Source of the DNA: an uncultured Clostridia bacterium | GTDB taxonomy: Bacteria > Bacillota > Clostridia > Oscillospirales > Ruminococcaceae | DNA: 64,000 nucleotides | Assembly (NCBI GenBank): GCA_947624675.1 | Contig: CANQLI010000008.1 | Span: 1-64,000, forward strand | Reading direction: 5' to 3' | Shown: in pieces, positions 1-7,621 of the stretch | Position numbering within the stretch: position 1 is the first letter of the stretch | Layout of the letters: every line of letters starts with the position of its first letter | Program-made: the position numbers and the translations under genes | The notes under the pieces: generated by a model | The model's input: only the letters and a program-made list of their open reading frames with translations | Database searches by the model: none | What the model was told of the DNA's origin: nothing

Positions 1-121
1 GCAATTACCCGTCTGTAATGCAATCACCCGTCTTTTGCGACTTCGTCGCAAAATCCACCCTCTTTCAAAAGAGGGCACTGGCGTGAACTACAAAAATTAT
101 GATTTTTAAAAGGAAGCCGTT
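1..121. other. Hairpin-rich intergenic sequence at window edge
   Basis: No gene is seen here. Two imperfect direct copies of a roughly 20-nt unit (GCAAT-ACCCGTCT) lie at 1-35. They are followed by two perfect small hairpins: 33-53 (9-bp stem, loop TTC) and 58-75 (CCCTCTTT/AAAGAGGG, 2-nt loop). The region may be the end of a longer intergenic repeat that begins left of the window. AAGGAAG just before the ATG at 122 can serve as the ribosome binding site of the next gene. Confidence 0.5.
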
Positions 122-520
122 ATGAATGATAAAAAGCTAAGGTTTCTTCCTCGAAATAAATCGCTTAAACCGTATTCAACATATCTTCGCAATAATGCAA
201 CAAAAGAGGAAAATCATTTGTGGTACGATTTTTTAAAGTCATATCCTATACAATTTAATCGTCAAAGAATTATAAGCGGGTTTATAGTGGATTTTTATTG
301 TGATAAAGCTAAGCTGGTTATCGAACTTGATGGTAAGCAGCACGAGAATGCTAAGGAATATGACAGAGAGCGTTCTCTTGTATTCGGTAAATATGATCTG
401 ATAGTCTTACGATACAAGAATACAGATATTAACGATCGTTTTAAAGCGGTTTGTGAGGAAATTGATAAGGTTGTTCAAAAAAGATTGAAACAATTTGAAA
501 AATATAAACAGCAATTTTAA
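122..520 (+). CDS. DUF559 (endonuclease-like) domain protein
   Basis: This 132-residue protein matches the DUF559 family of small proteins with a very-short-patch-repair/restriction-endonuclease-like fold. The typical pattern is visible: an N-terminal RNNATKEENHLW helix, then QRIISGFIVDFYCDKAKLVIELDG (here split: FIVDFYC near residue 53 and LVIELDGKQH near residue 65), then DRERS and a final IVLRYKN strand. The D of VDFYC and the E-x-D-x-x-x-H segment are the expected metal-binding residues. The natural substrate of the family is unknown; many members sit singly in genomes or next to mobile DNA. Here it stands alone before a tRNA region full of hairpins. No partner methylase is present. Confidence 0.8.
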   Translation: MNDKKLRFLPRNKSLKPYSTYLRNNATKEENHLWYDFLKSYPIQFNRQRIISGFIVDFYCDKAKLVIELDGKQHENAKEYDRERSLVFGKYDLIVLRYKNTDINDRFKAVCEEIDKVVQKRLKQFEKYKQQF

Positions 521-547
521 TAAGTATTTAAAAAGCTACCTTTTAAA

Positions 548-576
548 GTGAGCTGACTGAGGGTTGCTCAGTTCAC
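548..576. other. Intergenic hairpin downstream of DUF559 gene
   Basis: GTGAGCTGA pairs with TCAGTTCAC (one wobble) around an 11-nt loop. There is no T-run after it, so it is not a classical terminator. It is another member of the local crowd of short hairpins between 1 and 1010. Confidence 0.4.
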
Positions 577-611
577 ACAAAGCAGGGTCATTCCCTAAAA
601 ATTTAACATTT

Positions 612-711
612 GCTGGTGTAGCACAGTTGTGTAGATAACCTCAGCAAGCTGAGGTGGCGCATTCGTAAGGCTGTGCAAAGTACAGCCAATGCAGAGTCGC
701 AGGTTCAAGCC
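612..711 (+). pseudogene. Degenerate tRNA-like sequence with two inserted hairpins
   Basis: GCTGGTGTAGCACAGTTG at the left resembles a tRNA acceptor strand and D-arm, and CGCAGGTTCAAG at about 698-709 resembles a T-arm. The matching acceptor 3' strand and CCA are missing, so it cannot fold as a full tRNA. Two perfect hairpins interrupt it: 638-655 (ACCTCAGC-AA-GCTGAGGT) and 669-687 (GGCTGT/ACAGCC). The second is enclosed by GCATT (659-663) and AATGC (688-692), the same outer arms as the tRNA-Thr anticodon stem downstream. It is a relic or a chimera, not a working tRNA. Confidence 0.5.
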
Positions 712-722
712 TTGATAAATAT

Positions 723-798
723 GCTGATATGGCTCAGTTGGTAGAGCAGCGCATTCGTAATGCGCAGGTCGTCGGTTCGAGTCCGACTATCAGCTCCA
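723..798 (+). tRNA. tRNA-Thr (anticodon CGU)
   Basis: A complete cloverleaf can be drawn. Acceptor GCTGATA pairs with TATCAGC, the D-arm has GCTC/GAGC, and the anticodon stem GCGCA/TGCGC closes the loop TTCGTAA with anticodon CGT (codon ACG, threonine). The T-arm is GTCGG/CCGAC with TTCGAGT, followed by discriminator T and an encoded CCA. This is the only intact tRNA in the window. It is followed by two tandem partial copies of its own 3' half. Confidence 0.95.
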
Positions 799-1008
799 TT
801 ATTTTTACAATTAGTTTTTTGCCTTTAAGAACAGCGCATTCGTAAGGCTGTACGCAGTACAGCCAATGCAGAGGCGTCGGTTCGAGTCCGACTATCAGCT
901 CCATTATTTTTACAATTAGTTTTTTGCCTTTAAGAACAGCGCATTCGTAAGGCTGTACGCAGTACAGCCAATGCAGAGGCGTCGGTTCGAGTCCGACTAT
1001 CAGCTCCA
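799..1008 (+). repeat. Two tandem 105-bp units of tRNA-Thr 3' half with hairpin in anticodon loop
   Basis: Units 799-903 and 904-1008 appear identical over 105 bp. Each starts with an AT-rich spacer (TTATTTTTACAATTAG...), continues with CAGCGCATTCGT from the tRNA anticodon arm, then a perfect hairpin GGCTGTACGCAGTACAGCC (846-864 and 951-969), then AATGC and a complete T-arm, acceptor 3' strand and CCA as in the intact tRNA. The 5' half of the tRNA is absent, so the units are not functional tRNAs. They could be products of tandem duplication, or leftovers of integration at the tRNA 3' end. Confidence 0.9.
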
Positions 1009-1014
1009 AAATCA

Positions 1015-1045
1015 GCCCTATTATGTACACCGTGCAATATAGGGC
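1015..1045 (+). terminator. Terminator of the tRNA-Thr transcript
   Basis: GCCCTAT (1015-1021) pairs with ATAGGGC (1039-1045) and is followed by AATTTTATT. It lies just after the second tRNA-derived unit, so one transcript could carry the tRNA and both units. Confidence 0.6.
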
Positions 1046-1134
1046 AATTTTATTAGCAAAGGAAAGTATGAGATATGGAGATAATAAAGTATCCGTCCGA
1101 CAAAGAGCTTGACGAGTAAAAATTAAACAGTAAT

Positions 1135-1160
1135 AACCGCCTACGATTGTGCAGGCGGTT
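1135..1160. terminator. Terminator between tRNA region and serS
   Basis: AACCGCCT (1135-1142) pairs with AGGCGGTT (1153-1160) and is followed by TTT on the plus strand. It lies 7 nt beyond the serS stop codon on the minus strand. The T-run is better on the plus strand. Confidence 0.6.
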
Positions 1161-1166
1161 TTTCTA

Positions 1167-2453
1167 TTATCTCTTAACGATCGCCTCTGCGCCGCCCATA
1201 TACGGAGAAAGCGCCTTTGGTATCCTTATGCTGCCGTCAGCGTTAAGGTTGTTTTCAAGGAATGCTATAAGCATTCTCGGAGGTGCAACGACCGTGTTGT
1301 TGAGGGTGTGGGGGAAGTATTTGCTTCCGTCATCTCCCTTTACCCTTATCGACAGTCTTCTTGCCTGTGCATCGCCGAGGTTTGAGCACGAGCCTACCTC
1401 GAAATACTTTTTCTGTCTCGGACTCCAAGCCTCAACATCGACGCTCTTTACCTTGAGGTCTGCGAGGTCTCCCGAACAGCACTCAAGTGTCCTCACAGGA
1501 ATGTCGAGGGTTCGGAAAAAGTCTACCGTATTTTTCCAGAGACGGTCAAACCATTCCATACTATCCTCCGGCTCGCATACTACTATCATCTCCTGTTTTT
1601 CAAACTGATGTATGCGGTATACGCCTCTCTCTTCAATTCCGTGAGCGCCAACCTCCTTACGAAAACAAGGTGAGTAGCTCGTAAGAGTCTGAGGAAGGGA
1701 ATCCTTATTTATAATAGTATCAATAAACTTTCCGATCATAGAGTGCTCGCTTGTACCGATAAGATACAGATCCTCTCCCTCTATCTTATACATCATACCC
1801 TCCATCTCTGCGAAGCTCATAACGCCGTCAACAACATTGCTCCTTATCATAAACGGAGGAATATAATAGGTAAAGCCGCGGTTTATCATAAAATCTCTCG
1901 CATAAGAAAGAATAGCCGAGTGAAGTCTTGCAATATCCCCGCACAGATAGTAAAAGCCGTTTCCGCTTGTTTTTCTTGCTGCGTCTATATCTATGCCGCC
2001 CAAGTTTTCCATTATATCAACATGATAAGGCACTTCGTAATCCGGAACATACGGCTCTCCGAATCGCTCAAGCTCAACATTTTCACTGTCGTCCCGTCCG
2101 ATAGGAACGCTGTCGTCTATGAAATTCGGTATTTTCAGCATTATCTCCCGTATCTTCGCCTCAAGCTCAGCCTCCTCCTTCTGAAGACCCTCAAGCTCCG
2201 CCCCGATCTCCTTGACCTGTGCCTTTACATCTTCAGCGGCATCCTTTTCGCCCTTTGCCATAAGTCCGCCTATCTGCTTTGACATAACATTCCGCTTGTT
2301 TCTTAGCTCATCGCCCTTGATTTTTGCCGCACGGTATTTTTCGTCGAGCTCATATACCTCATCGACAAGCGGAAGCTTTTCGTCCTGAAACTTCTTTTTG
2401 ATGTTTTCCTTTACCCTCTGTGGATTTGTTCTTATTTCTTTAATATCTATCAT
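1167..2453 (-). CDS. serS: Serine-tRNA ligase
   Basis: Class II seryl-tRNA synthetase, which charges tRNA-Ser in the cytoplasm. The N-terminal coiled-coil tRNA-binding arm spans about residues 25-100 (charged KEKDAAEDVKAQVKEIGAEL stretch). The catalytic core has TSEHSMIGKF, motif 2 (SPCFRKEVG...RIHQFEKQEM) and motif 3 near the end (NNTVVAPPRMLIAFLEN). Full length for the family. The ATG at 2453 (MIDIKEIRTNPQ) is preferred over the ATG at 2462 because GAAAGG then lies about 9 nt upstream. It is the last gene of the minus-strand run that starts at dnaA and follows parB after about 40 nt. Confidence 0.96.
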   Translation of the reverse strand: MIDIKEIRTNPQRVKENIKKKFQDEKLPLVDEVYELDEKYRAAKIKGDELRNKRNVMSKQIGGLMAKGEKDAAEDVKAQVKEIGAELEGLQKEEAELEAKIREIMLKIPNFIDDSVPIGRDDSENVELERFGEPYVPDYEVPYHVDIMENLGGIDIDAARKTSGNGFYYLCGDIARLHSAILSYARDFMINRGFTYYIPPFMIRSNVVDGVMSFAEMEGMMYKIEGEDLYLIGTSEHSMIGKFIDTIINKDSLPQTLTSYSPCFRKEVGAHGIEERGVYRIHQFEKQEMIVVCEPEDSMEWFDRLWKNTVDFFRTLDIPVRTLECCSGDLADLKVKSVDVEAWSPRQKKYFEVGSCSNLGDAQARRLSIRVKGDDGSKYFPHTLNNTVVAPPRMLIAFLENNLNADGSIRIPKALSPYMGGAEAIVKR

Positions 2454-2493
2454 TTTATTCATCCTTTCGGTTTTTTATTCTTTTACGGTGTCA

Positions 2494-3369
2494 TTATTTT
2501 TTACTGTCGGTATAATCTATACACATCTGTGCAAACCGCTTTAGATGCTCCTTGTCGGAAAGCTTTACGGTGAGTTGATATTCTCCGCTCTTTTTCGGTC
2601 TTACCGAAACCGCTCCCGAGCCCAGGTGCTCGACAAGCGCCGCTTCTATCTCCATCGCGTAGGTATCGTCAAACTTTATCCTTCCTGTCGGCTTTGGTTT
2701 TTCGGAAATTGCTGCGGCAATCCTTTCTGTCTGCCGCACCGTATATCCTTTCTGCACAGCCTCCTTTGCCAACTCATATCTTCTGACGCTGTCGGCGACC
2801 GAGAGAAGAGCCTTTGCGTGTCCGGTAGAAAGCTCCCCATTTCTAACAAACTCGGCGGTTTTTTCATCAAGCTTTAACAACCTAAGGGAGTTTGCAACAG
2901 CCGGACGGGATTTTCCTACCGCCTGAGAAACCTGCTCCTGAGTCATATCAAAAGCCTTCATAAGCCGGTCATAGCCCTGAGCCTCTTCTATCGGGTTAAG
3001 GTCCTCTCTTTGAAGGTTCTCTATAAGCGCTATCTGAGCCGCCTGTGCGTCCCCAAGCTCCTTTACTATCGCAGGTATCTCGGTGAGACCCGCCTCTTTT
3101 GCGGCACGCCACCGCCTTTCGCCGGCGATTATTTTATAACCTCCCGCTATCGGTCTCACAAGTATCGGCTGCAAAACTCCGTGCTCCCTTATTGAATCGG
3201 CAAGCGCCGAAATTGCTTGTTGGTCAAAGGTTTTTCTCGGCTGATCCCTGCTCGGCTCTATCTCCGAAAGGCGTATGTCCGAGGTAGATACCTCCGTTTC
3301 TTTCTGCTCGTCATCGGAGGCCTCAAAAAACAAGGCATCCATTCCTTTTCCAAGTCTTTTTTTAGCCAT
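2494..3369 (-). CDS. parB: Chromosome partitioning protein ParB (Spo0J)
   Basis: ParB is a CTP-dependent DNA clamp that loads at parS and spreads, recruits SMC, and works with ParA in origin segregation; in spore formers the homologue is Spo0J. The N-terminal LGKGMDALF segment stimulates ParA ATPase in the family. Visible motifs are DQPRKTFD, GGYKIIAGERRWRAA (CTP-binding), IALIENLQREDLNPIEEA and a helix-turn-helix (TQEQVSQAVGKSRPAVANSL). The C-terminal dimerisation region is shorter but present. parA is upstream, but unusually a 766-codon membrane protein gene lies between the two. parS-like sites are at 6663-6806. Confidence 0.95.
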   Translation of the reverse strand: MAKKRLGKGMDALFFEASDDEQKETEVSTSDIRLSEIEPSRDQPRKTFDQQAISALADSIREHGVLQPILVRPIAGGYKIIAGERRWRAAKEAGLTEIPAIVKELGDAQAAQIALIENLQREDLNPIEEAQGYDRLMKAFDMTQEQVSQAVGKSRPAVANSLRLLKLDEKTAEFVRNGELSTGHAKALLSVADSVRRYELAKEAVQKGYTVRQTERIAAAISEKPKPTGRIKFDDTYAMEIEAALVEHLGSGAVSVRPKKSGEYQLTVKLSDKEHLKRFAQMCIDYTDSKK

Positions 3370-3390
3370 AAATCCTCCCGTTTAGTTTAT

Positions 3391-5691
3391 TTATCTCAAA
3401 AACTCAAATAACCTGCCAAACGACAGAGCCTGTGCCTTAAGCTCAAGCGGAAGTGAGTCTATCACAAAATTATATGTCTGTGCAAAGCAAAGTATAAGGC
3501 TTATTATAAGTGAAATAATCATAAGGCTGTTAAGGTGTTTTTTTGTGTTTTCCTTACATCTTCTGTAAATTATAAACGATATAATCAGCGCGCCCAAAAG
3601 CATCTGCCAGTTAAAGTCGAGCCCGTATCTGGGACTGTATCCCGACTCCCAGATAGAAAACATTATGATAAACGGCGCTATAATGCAAACCGCAATCAGC
3701 ATAGCTGTGTAAAGCCCTCTGTTTTTCCTGTCAGATAGGGCATATGCTCTCATTCCCTTTGCGTAGGCAAGCGTCGGAAGTGCTCTCCAGATAATTCCGA
3801 CGGCGGAGGCTACTGCCACAAAATAATAGCCCTGGGAATTGAACTGTTCGACTGAGTAAAAGTTTAAAAACGGAAAAGTTGACGAAGACCTCGGTATAGC
3901 AAAAAGATAGTTAAACAGTCCTATAATGACAAAATGCGTGTGATACTCAGCCTTTGTAAAATCGTTTACCGTAAGCGAATATTGTATTCCGAAATCAAAT
4001 ACCGAACCGAATCTCACATAGTTGTACAGCATTTGTACAGAGCCTATCAGCACAAACGGCAACAGCGCACACAAAAGGTAGGGGAGATATGTCTTAACAA
4101 AAGTATCCTCCTGTTTCTTGTCCCGCCTGAGCTTTAAAACTCCTGCCGCTATGAAAATGAGCGCCGCGACACAATATACCGCAAGGGTCGGTCGACATAA
4201 AACCGCAAGACTTAAGAAAACCGAAGAAAGCGCTGCATTTAGTCTGCTGACCTTTCCATCGCCGATCACATTTGACTTTATCATAAAGTACGCTCCCGCA
4301 GTAACACAGGCAAAGCCCGATGTCTGTGCGATCTCATAAAAGTTTGCGATATGAAAATTAAACCACACTCCGCTTATTATCTGCATCATAAACAGTCCCA
4401 TAAGCACAAGAGATGAGCGTATATCCTTAAAAAACTTTCCGGCAAACGCAAGATACAGCTTAGTCAAAAAATATATTCCTATACAGCCGAAAAGCCATAC
4501 CGCCCAAGACGACGGGAAATAATGCCCGGTAAGAAGGTGATAGGGCAAAAACAGTGTCACGACCGGCGCTATACCGTAATATGAGTAGATCTTTCCGTCA
4601 TAAAGAAGGTGATCCCAAGGGTGCGGACCTATCTGAGCCTCATCCCGCTGTGAACGGTCGTAGGGGTTTTCAAGCGCCATAAGCTTTTCACTCGGCTCGA
4701 TGTTTAAATATGTGTGACCGTCCTCAAAAGCGTCAACCAGCTCCTGTGTAAGCTGATTTCCCGAGGTCATCGTAAGGTCCTTTATAATGCTGTGGCTTTG
4801 ATCCTTATATCTGCCTGCATTTGTAAGTACAAGTGCAATAACAATAAGTGCCGCAGTAAACACATAAGCAATACCCTTGACGGTGCGTTCGTTTTCTGAA
4901 AAGCTCTTTTTGAGCCTTCCCGAAAAGGCGAGCATATAAACCGTGACAGACAAGAAAATTATGAGAAAGAACCTGACAGGCGAAAAGCTGAAGTCAATAG
5001 GCTTGTTTACAGCTATGCTTTTTACTGTTACCTTTTCTCCGCCCTCTGCCTTAAACGAAAGCTTAAGTTTGTGAACATCTCCTGAAAAATTGCAGGGTAC
5101 AGTACGGCTTCTCTCATTCCCATATATAGGGGTTATATTGGCTTCGCCGGTCCTGTAACGGGCGGAATATGTGTCATCGGTAAAATCAATATCTATTTCC
5201 ACCGTTGCGTTCTTGTCGGAAGAAGCGTCCACCGTAAGAGTTCCGACCGGCATATCCAATGACAAGAACTCTAAAGAGGTGACTCCGTCCGATAGATTAC
5301 TCATTGTTTTTGTGTCAAAATTTGTGACTGTCGCGCGGCTAAGGTCTAAAACCTGCTCTTTATAATCCCCGAAAATAAGGTGAAAGGAATTAAAGTTAAA
5401 GACAAATATCTCAAGGATAGTTGTAACAACGATCAGTCTCTTTATAAATTTGACCATTCTCTCGCTTAGTCCGAATGTAAACTGACCGAGTATAATTACG
5501 GCGACGATCATAGCCGCCAAAAGCAGCAACGCCCCCGAAAGTGGTGAAAGGTCTGCTAACCCAAGCATATCAACGACTGCAAGCAACAATACTATCACAA
5601 CCGCCGCAATTATAAGCGTTGTCGTATTGCACGCCGATTTAATACGCTGTGTTATACTTTTTTTATCACCGTCTCTTGATTTTTGACTCAT
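3391..5691 (-). CDS. Polytopic membrane protein, GT-C glycosyltransferase-like
   Basis: A 766-residue integral membrane protein. Two or three helices lie in the first 110 residues, followed by an extracellular beta-rich domain (about 110-235), another helix, and a long multi-spanning part with a conserved-looking loop YDGKIYSYYGIAPVVTLFLP (around residue 365). The C-terminal half has the look of GT-C-fold lipid-linked sugar transferases (FLPYHLLTG, RPTLAVYC, RYGLDFNWQ). The function is not established and no GT-C catalytic residue can be assigned with certainty. It lies inside the parA-parB interval, 21 nt upstream of parB, so it is probably co-transcribed with both. Start ATG at 5691 follows an AGGAGAA ribosome binding site. 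Confidence 0.7.
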   Translation of the reverse strand: MSQKSRDGDKKSITQRIKSACNTTTLIIAAVVIVLLLAVVDMLGLADLSPLSGALLLLAAMIVAVIILGQFTFGLSERMVKFIKRLIVVTTILEIFVFNFNSFHLIFGDYKEQVLDLSRATVTNFDTKTMSNLSDGVTSLEFLSLDMPVGTLTVDASSDKNATVEIDIDFTDDTYSARYRTGEANITPIYGNERSRTVPCNFSGDVHKLKLSFKAEGGEKVTVKSIAVNKPIDFSFSPVRFFLIIFLSVTVYMLAFSGRLKKSFSENERTVKGIAYVFTAALIVIALVLTNAGRYKDQSHSIIKDLTMTSGNQLTQELVDAFEDGHTYLNIEPSEKLMALENPYDRSQRDEAQIGPHPWDHLLYDGKIYSYYGIAPVVTLFLPYHLLTGHYFPSSWAVWLFGCIGIYFLTKLYLAFAGKFFKDIRSSLVLMGLFMMQIISGVWFNFHIANFYEIAQTSGFACVTAGAYFMIKSNVIGDGKVSRLNAALSSVFLSLAVLCRPTLAVYCVAALIFIAAGVLKLRRDKKQEDTFVKTYLPYLLCALLPFVLIGSVQMLYNYVRFGSVFDFGIQYSLTVNDFTKAEYHTHFVIIGLFNYLFAIPRSSSTFPFLNFYSVEQFNSQGYYFVAVASAVGIIWRALPTLAYAKGMRAYALSDRKNRGLYTAMLIAVCIIAPFIIMFSIWESGYSPRYGLDFNWQMLLGALIISFIIYRRCKENTKKHLNSLMIISLIISLILCFAQTYNFVIDSLPLELKAQALSFGRLFEFLR

Positions 5692-5802
5692 TTACACGGT
5701 TCTCCTTTTATCATAATCGCCGATATAGCTTACCTTATTTATATATATAGACAATATCTGACAAGCTTATCATATATTTTCGTCGATTTCCGCAGATTTA
5801 TC

Positions 5803-6576
5803 CTATTTTTCTTTCTTTTCTCTTTTTAAAAGCTCTGCCGCAAGCTCCTCATAAGCCTTTGCGCCCTTGCATTTCGGGCTGTAATAAAGTACAGGCTCTC
5901 CGAAGCTCGGCGCCTCGGAAAGTGCAACATTCCGGGGGATATGAGTTTTAAACACAGCCGTACCAAAGTGTTTTCTTACCTCGCTTGCGACCTGCTCGGT
6001 GAGATTGTAGCGCTTTGCGTACATTGTAAGCAATATTCCGCATATCCGGATATTCGGATTGTAGCTCTTTTTCACCCGTTTTATCGCCTCGTTGAGTTCC
6101 ACAAGTCCTTCGAGCGAAAGAAACTCGCACTGTATCGGCACAAGAACACTGTCACAAGCCGTAAGAGCGTTTATTGTCAGAAGGTCAAGCGACGGCGGGC
6201 AGTCTATAAAAATAAAATCATAATCATCCTTTACAGAAAGCGTCTGCATCTTAAGGCGCTGAGCTCGGCGGTTGGTTTCAAGAAGCTCTATTCCCGCGCC
6301 GGCCAAGGTCTGTGTCGCAGGGACAACGCTTACTCCGCGAAAGCCTGTCGCAACAATAGCCTCTACCATACGGCAGCTTCCCAGCACCGCCTCATAAACT
6401 GTTTTTCTGATGCTACGCTTTTCAATTCCGAAGCTGGTCGTAGTATTGCCCTGTGGGTCAAAATCAATAACAAGTATCTTCTTACCTTTAAGTCCGAGCG
6501 CCGCGGCGAGATTAACACAGGTGGTGGATTTCCCGACGCCGCCCTTTTGATTTGACACAGCAATTACTTTTCCCAT
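5803..6576 (-). CDS. parA: ParA/Soj chromosome partitioning ATPase
   Basis: Deviant-Walker-A ATPase of the ParA/MinD family that forms ATP-dependent dimers on DNA and, in the Soj branch, also regulates DnaA. The signature KGGVGKST is at residues 11-18, Walker A' (VIDFDPQGN) near 37, Walker B (FIFIDCPPSL) near 122. Full length (257 residues). It follows the noc-like gene, with about 230 nt holding three parS-like sites between. A ribosome-binding GAAAGGAA sits upstream of the ATG. Confidence 0.96.
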   Translation of the reverse strand: MGKVIAVSNQKGGVGKSTTCVNLAAALGLKGKKILVIDFDPQGNTTTSFGIEKRSIRKTVYEAVLGSCRMVEAIVATGFRGVSVVPATQTLAGAGIELLETNRRAQRLKMQTLSVKDDYDFIFIDCPPSLDLLTINALTACDSVLVPIQCEFLSLEGLVELNEAIKRVKKSYNPNIRICGILLTMYAKRYNLTEQVASEVRKHFGTAVFKTHIPRNVALSEAPSFGEPVLYYSPKCKGAKAYEELAAELLKREKKEK

Positions 6577-6662
6577 TTAAAAATTCCTTTCGTTCTTTAA
6601 TAAAACGATCATACATTTATTATAACACATAATACGGATTTTTCAAGGGCTTAAAAAATAAA

Positions 6663-6678
6663 TGTTCCTCGTGGAACA
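6663..6678. promoter_or_regulatory. parS-like site 1
   Basis: TGTTCCTCGTGGAACA has perfect 6-bp arms (TGTTCC/GGAACA) and differs from the Firmicute parS consensus TGTTNCACGTGAAACA mainly in the centre (TCGT instead of ACGT). It sits just upstream of parA, where parS is usual. Confidence 0.8.
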
Positions 6679-6694
6679 TTTATGACACAAGATA

Positions 6695-6721
6695 AAGCCC
6701 CCGATTTGTAAAATCAGGGGC
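6695..6721. terminator. Possible terminator between noc-like gene and parA
   Basis: GCCCCCGATTT pairs with AAATCAGGGGC (one mismatch). On the minus strand it is followed by TTTATC, a weak T-run, so termination may be partial. Confidence 0.45.
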
Positions 6722-6762
6722 GTGAGCTGATTTATATAATTAAAATTAACGATTAGCCAAAT

Positions 6763-6778
6763 CGTCCCACGAGAAACA
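6763..6778. promoter_or_regulatory. Degenerate parS-like site
   Basis: CGTCCCACGAGAAACA matches the reverse complement of the flanking TGTTCCTCGTGGAACA sites at 13 of 16 positions. It lies between the two perfect copies, so it may be a decayed or lower-affinity site. Confidence 0.5.
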
Positions 6779-6790
6779 AAGGGAGAGAAA

Positions 6791-6806
6791 TGTTCCTCGT
6801 GGAACA
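6791..6806. promoter_or_regulatory. parS-like site 2
   Basis: An exact second copy of TGTTCCTCGTGGAACA, 3 nt beyond the stop codon of the noc-like gene. Two identical copies within 130 bp next to parA/parB support a real parS function. Confidence 0.8.
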
Positions 6807-6808
6807 TT

Positions 6809-7621
6809 TTAGCTGTTTATAGGTATGGTGATCAGATATTCGATAACATCGCCTTTCTGCTTTTTCACGGCGTTAGCCTTGACGCCTGCAAGCTTCATCA
6901 CCTCTACCGCCTTGTTGACAGTGTTTATAAACAGACGGACATCCTTTAAAACCGGCGCTCTCTTAACATATGAGCGCTTAAGCTTGTCCTTGTTGAGAAT
7001 CGATCTTACAAGCTTATCGGTGCTCTCGACATTGAGCTTAAAGCGGTTTATCCTGTCGAGCACAAATATCCTGTCCTTTTTTGATTCTAATTGTACGAGC
7101 GCCCTTGCGTGCCTCTCGGAAAGTCCCATTGCAACTATCAGCTTTCGCTCATCTTCCGGAAGTCTCAGCACTCTCAGCTTGTTAGCAACTGTTGACTGTG
7201 CAAGCCCTAGCCGAAGAGCGGCGTCTCCCTGTGTCATCCCGTACACCTGTATGAGGTTATTTATCGCCTCCGCCTCCTCAAAAAAGCTGAGGTCCGAGCG
7301 CTGGATATTCTCAATAAGCGCCATAAGCGCTGAGTTTCGCTCGTTTGTTTCAAACAGTATGCAGGGGACCGAATTAAATCCGACCATTTTCGCGGCGCGG
7401 AGTCTGCGTTCACCTGAAATAAGCTCATATCCATCTCCTCGGCGACGAACCGAAAGCGGCTGTATGATACCGTCTCTAGCTATACTTTTAGCAAGTCGTG
7501 TAAGATCATCAATGTCAAAATTCTTTCTCGGCTGACCAGGATTCGGTTTGATGCTTGTGATCGGTATTTCCAGGATCCGCCCAAGGTCGGTTTGTGTCTT
7601 TTTTGTCTTTATTCCTACCAT
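6809..7621 (-). CDS. noc: Noc-like ParB family protein (nucleoid occlusion)
   Basis: Second ParB-family protein of the window (270 residues). Motifs: GQPRKNFD, GYELISGERRLRAAK (CTP-binding), MALIENIQRSDLSFFEEAEA and a helix-turn-helix (TQGDAALRLGLAQSTVANKL) close to that of Noc. Its position directly after mnmG-rsmG is that of noc in Bacillus. Noc binds DNA sites and membrane to block FtsZ over the nucleoid; a role as a second ParB cannot be excluded, since this protein lacks the LGKGLDALF N-terminus that ParB uses to stimulate ParA. The Noc-type NBS (ATTTCCCGGGAAAT) was not seen nearby. Confidence 0.8.
   Translation of the reverse strand: MVGIKTKKTQTDLGRILEIPITSIKPNPGQPRKNFDIDDLTRLAKSIARDGIIQPLSVRRRGDGYELISGERRLRAAKMVGFNSVPCILFETNERNSALMALIENIQRSDLSFFEEAEAINNLIQVYGMTQGDAALRLGLAQSTVANKLRVLRLPEDERKLIVAMGLSERHARALVQLESKKDRIFVLDRINRFKLNVESTDKLVRSILNKDKLKRSYVKRAPVLKDVRLFINTVNKAVEVMKLAGVKANAVKKQKGDVIEYLITIPINS

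Noticed and set aside
799..1008. CRISPR-like array
   Set aside because: The two 105-bp units are directly adjacent, tRNA-derived and have no spacers; no cas gene is present.
734..1030. Minus-strand frame of 98 codons with repeated MELIVGLEPT segments
   Set aside because: It is the reverse complement of the tRNA-Thr and its partial copies. This is a well-known false protein made from tRNA sequence.
1068..1119. Tiny frames after the tRNA terminator (for example MEIIKYPSDKELDE)
   Set aside because: Too short to judge; no conserved feature beyond a vague likeness to enzyme N-termini.
1147..2282. Plus-strand frames opposite serS
   Set aside because: They lie antisense to a full-length serS with clear motifs and have no family character.
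6809..7621. Assigning this gene as the main ParB
   Set aside because: It lacks the LGKGLDALF-type N-terminus seen in the gene at 2494-3369 and follows rsmG, the position of noc.
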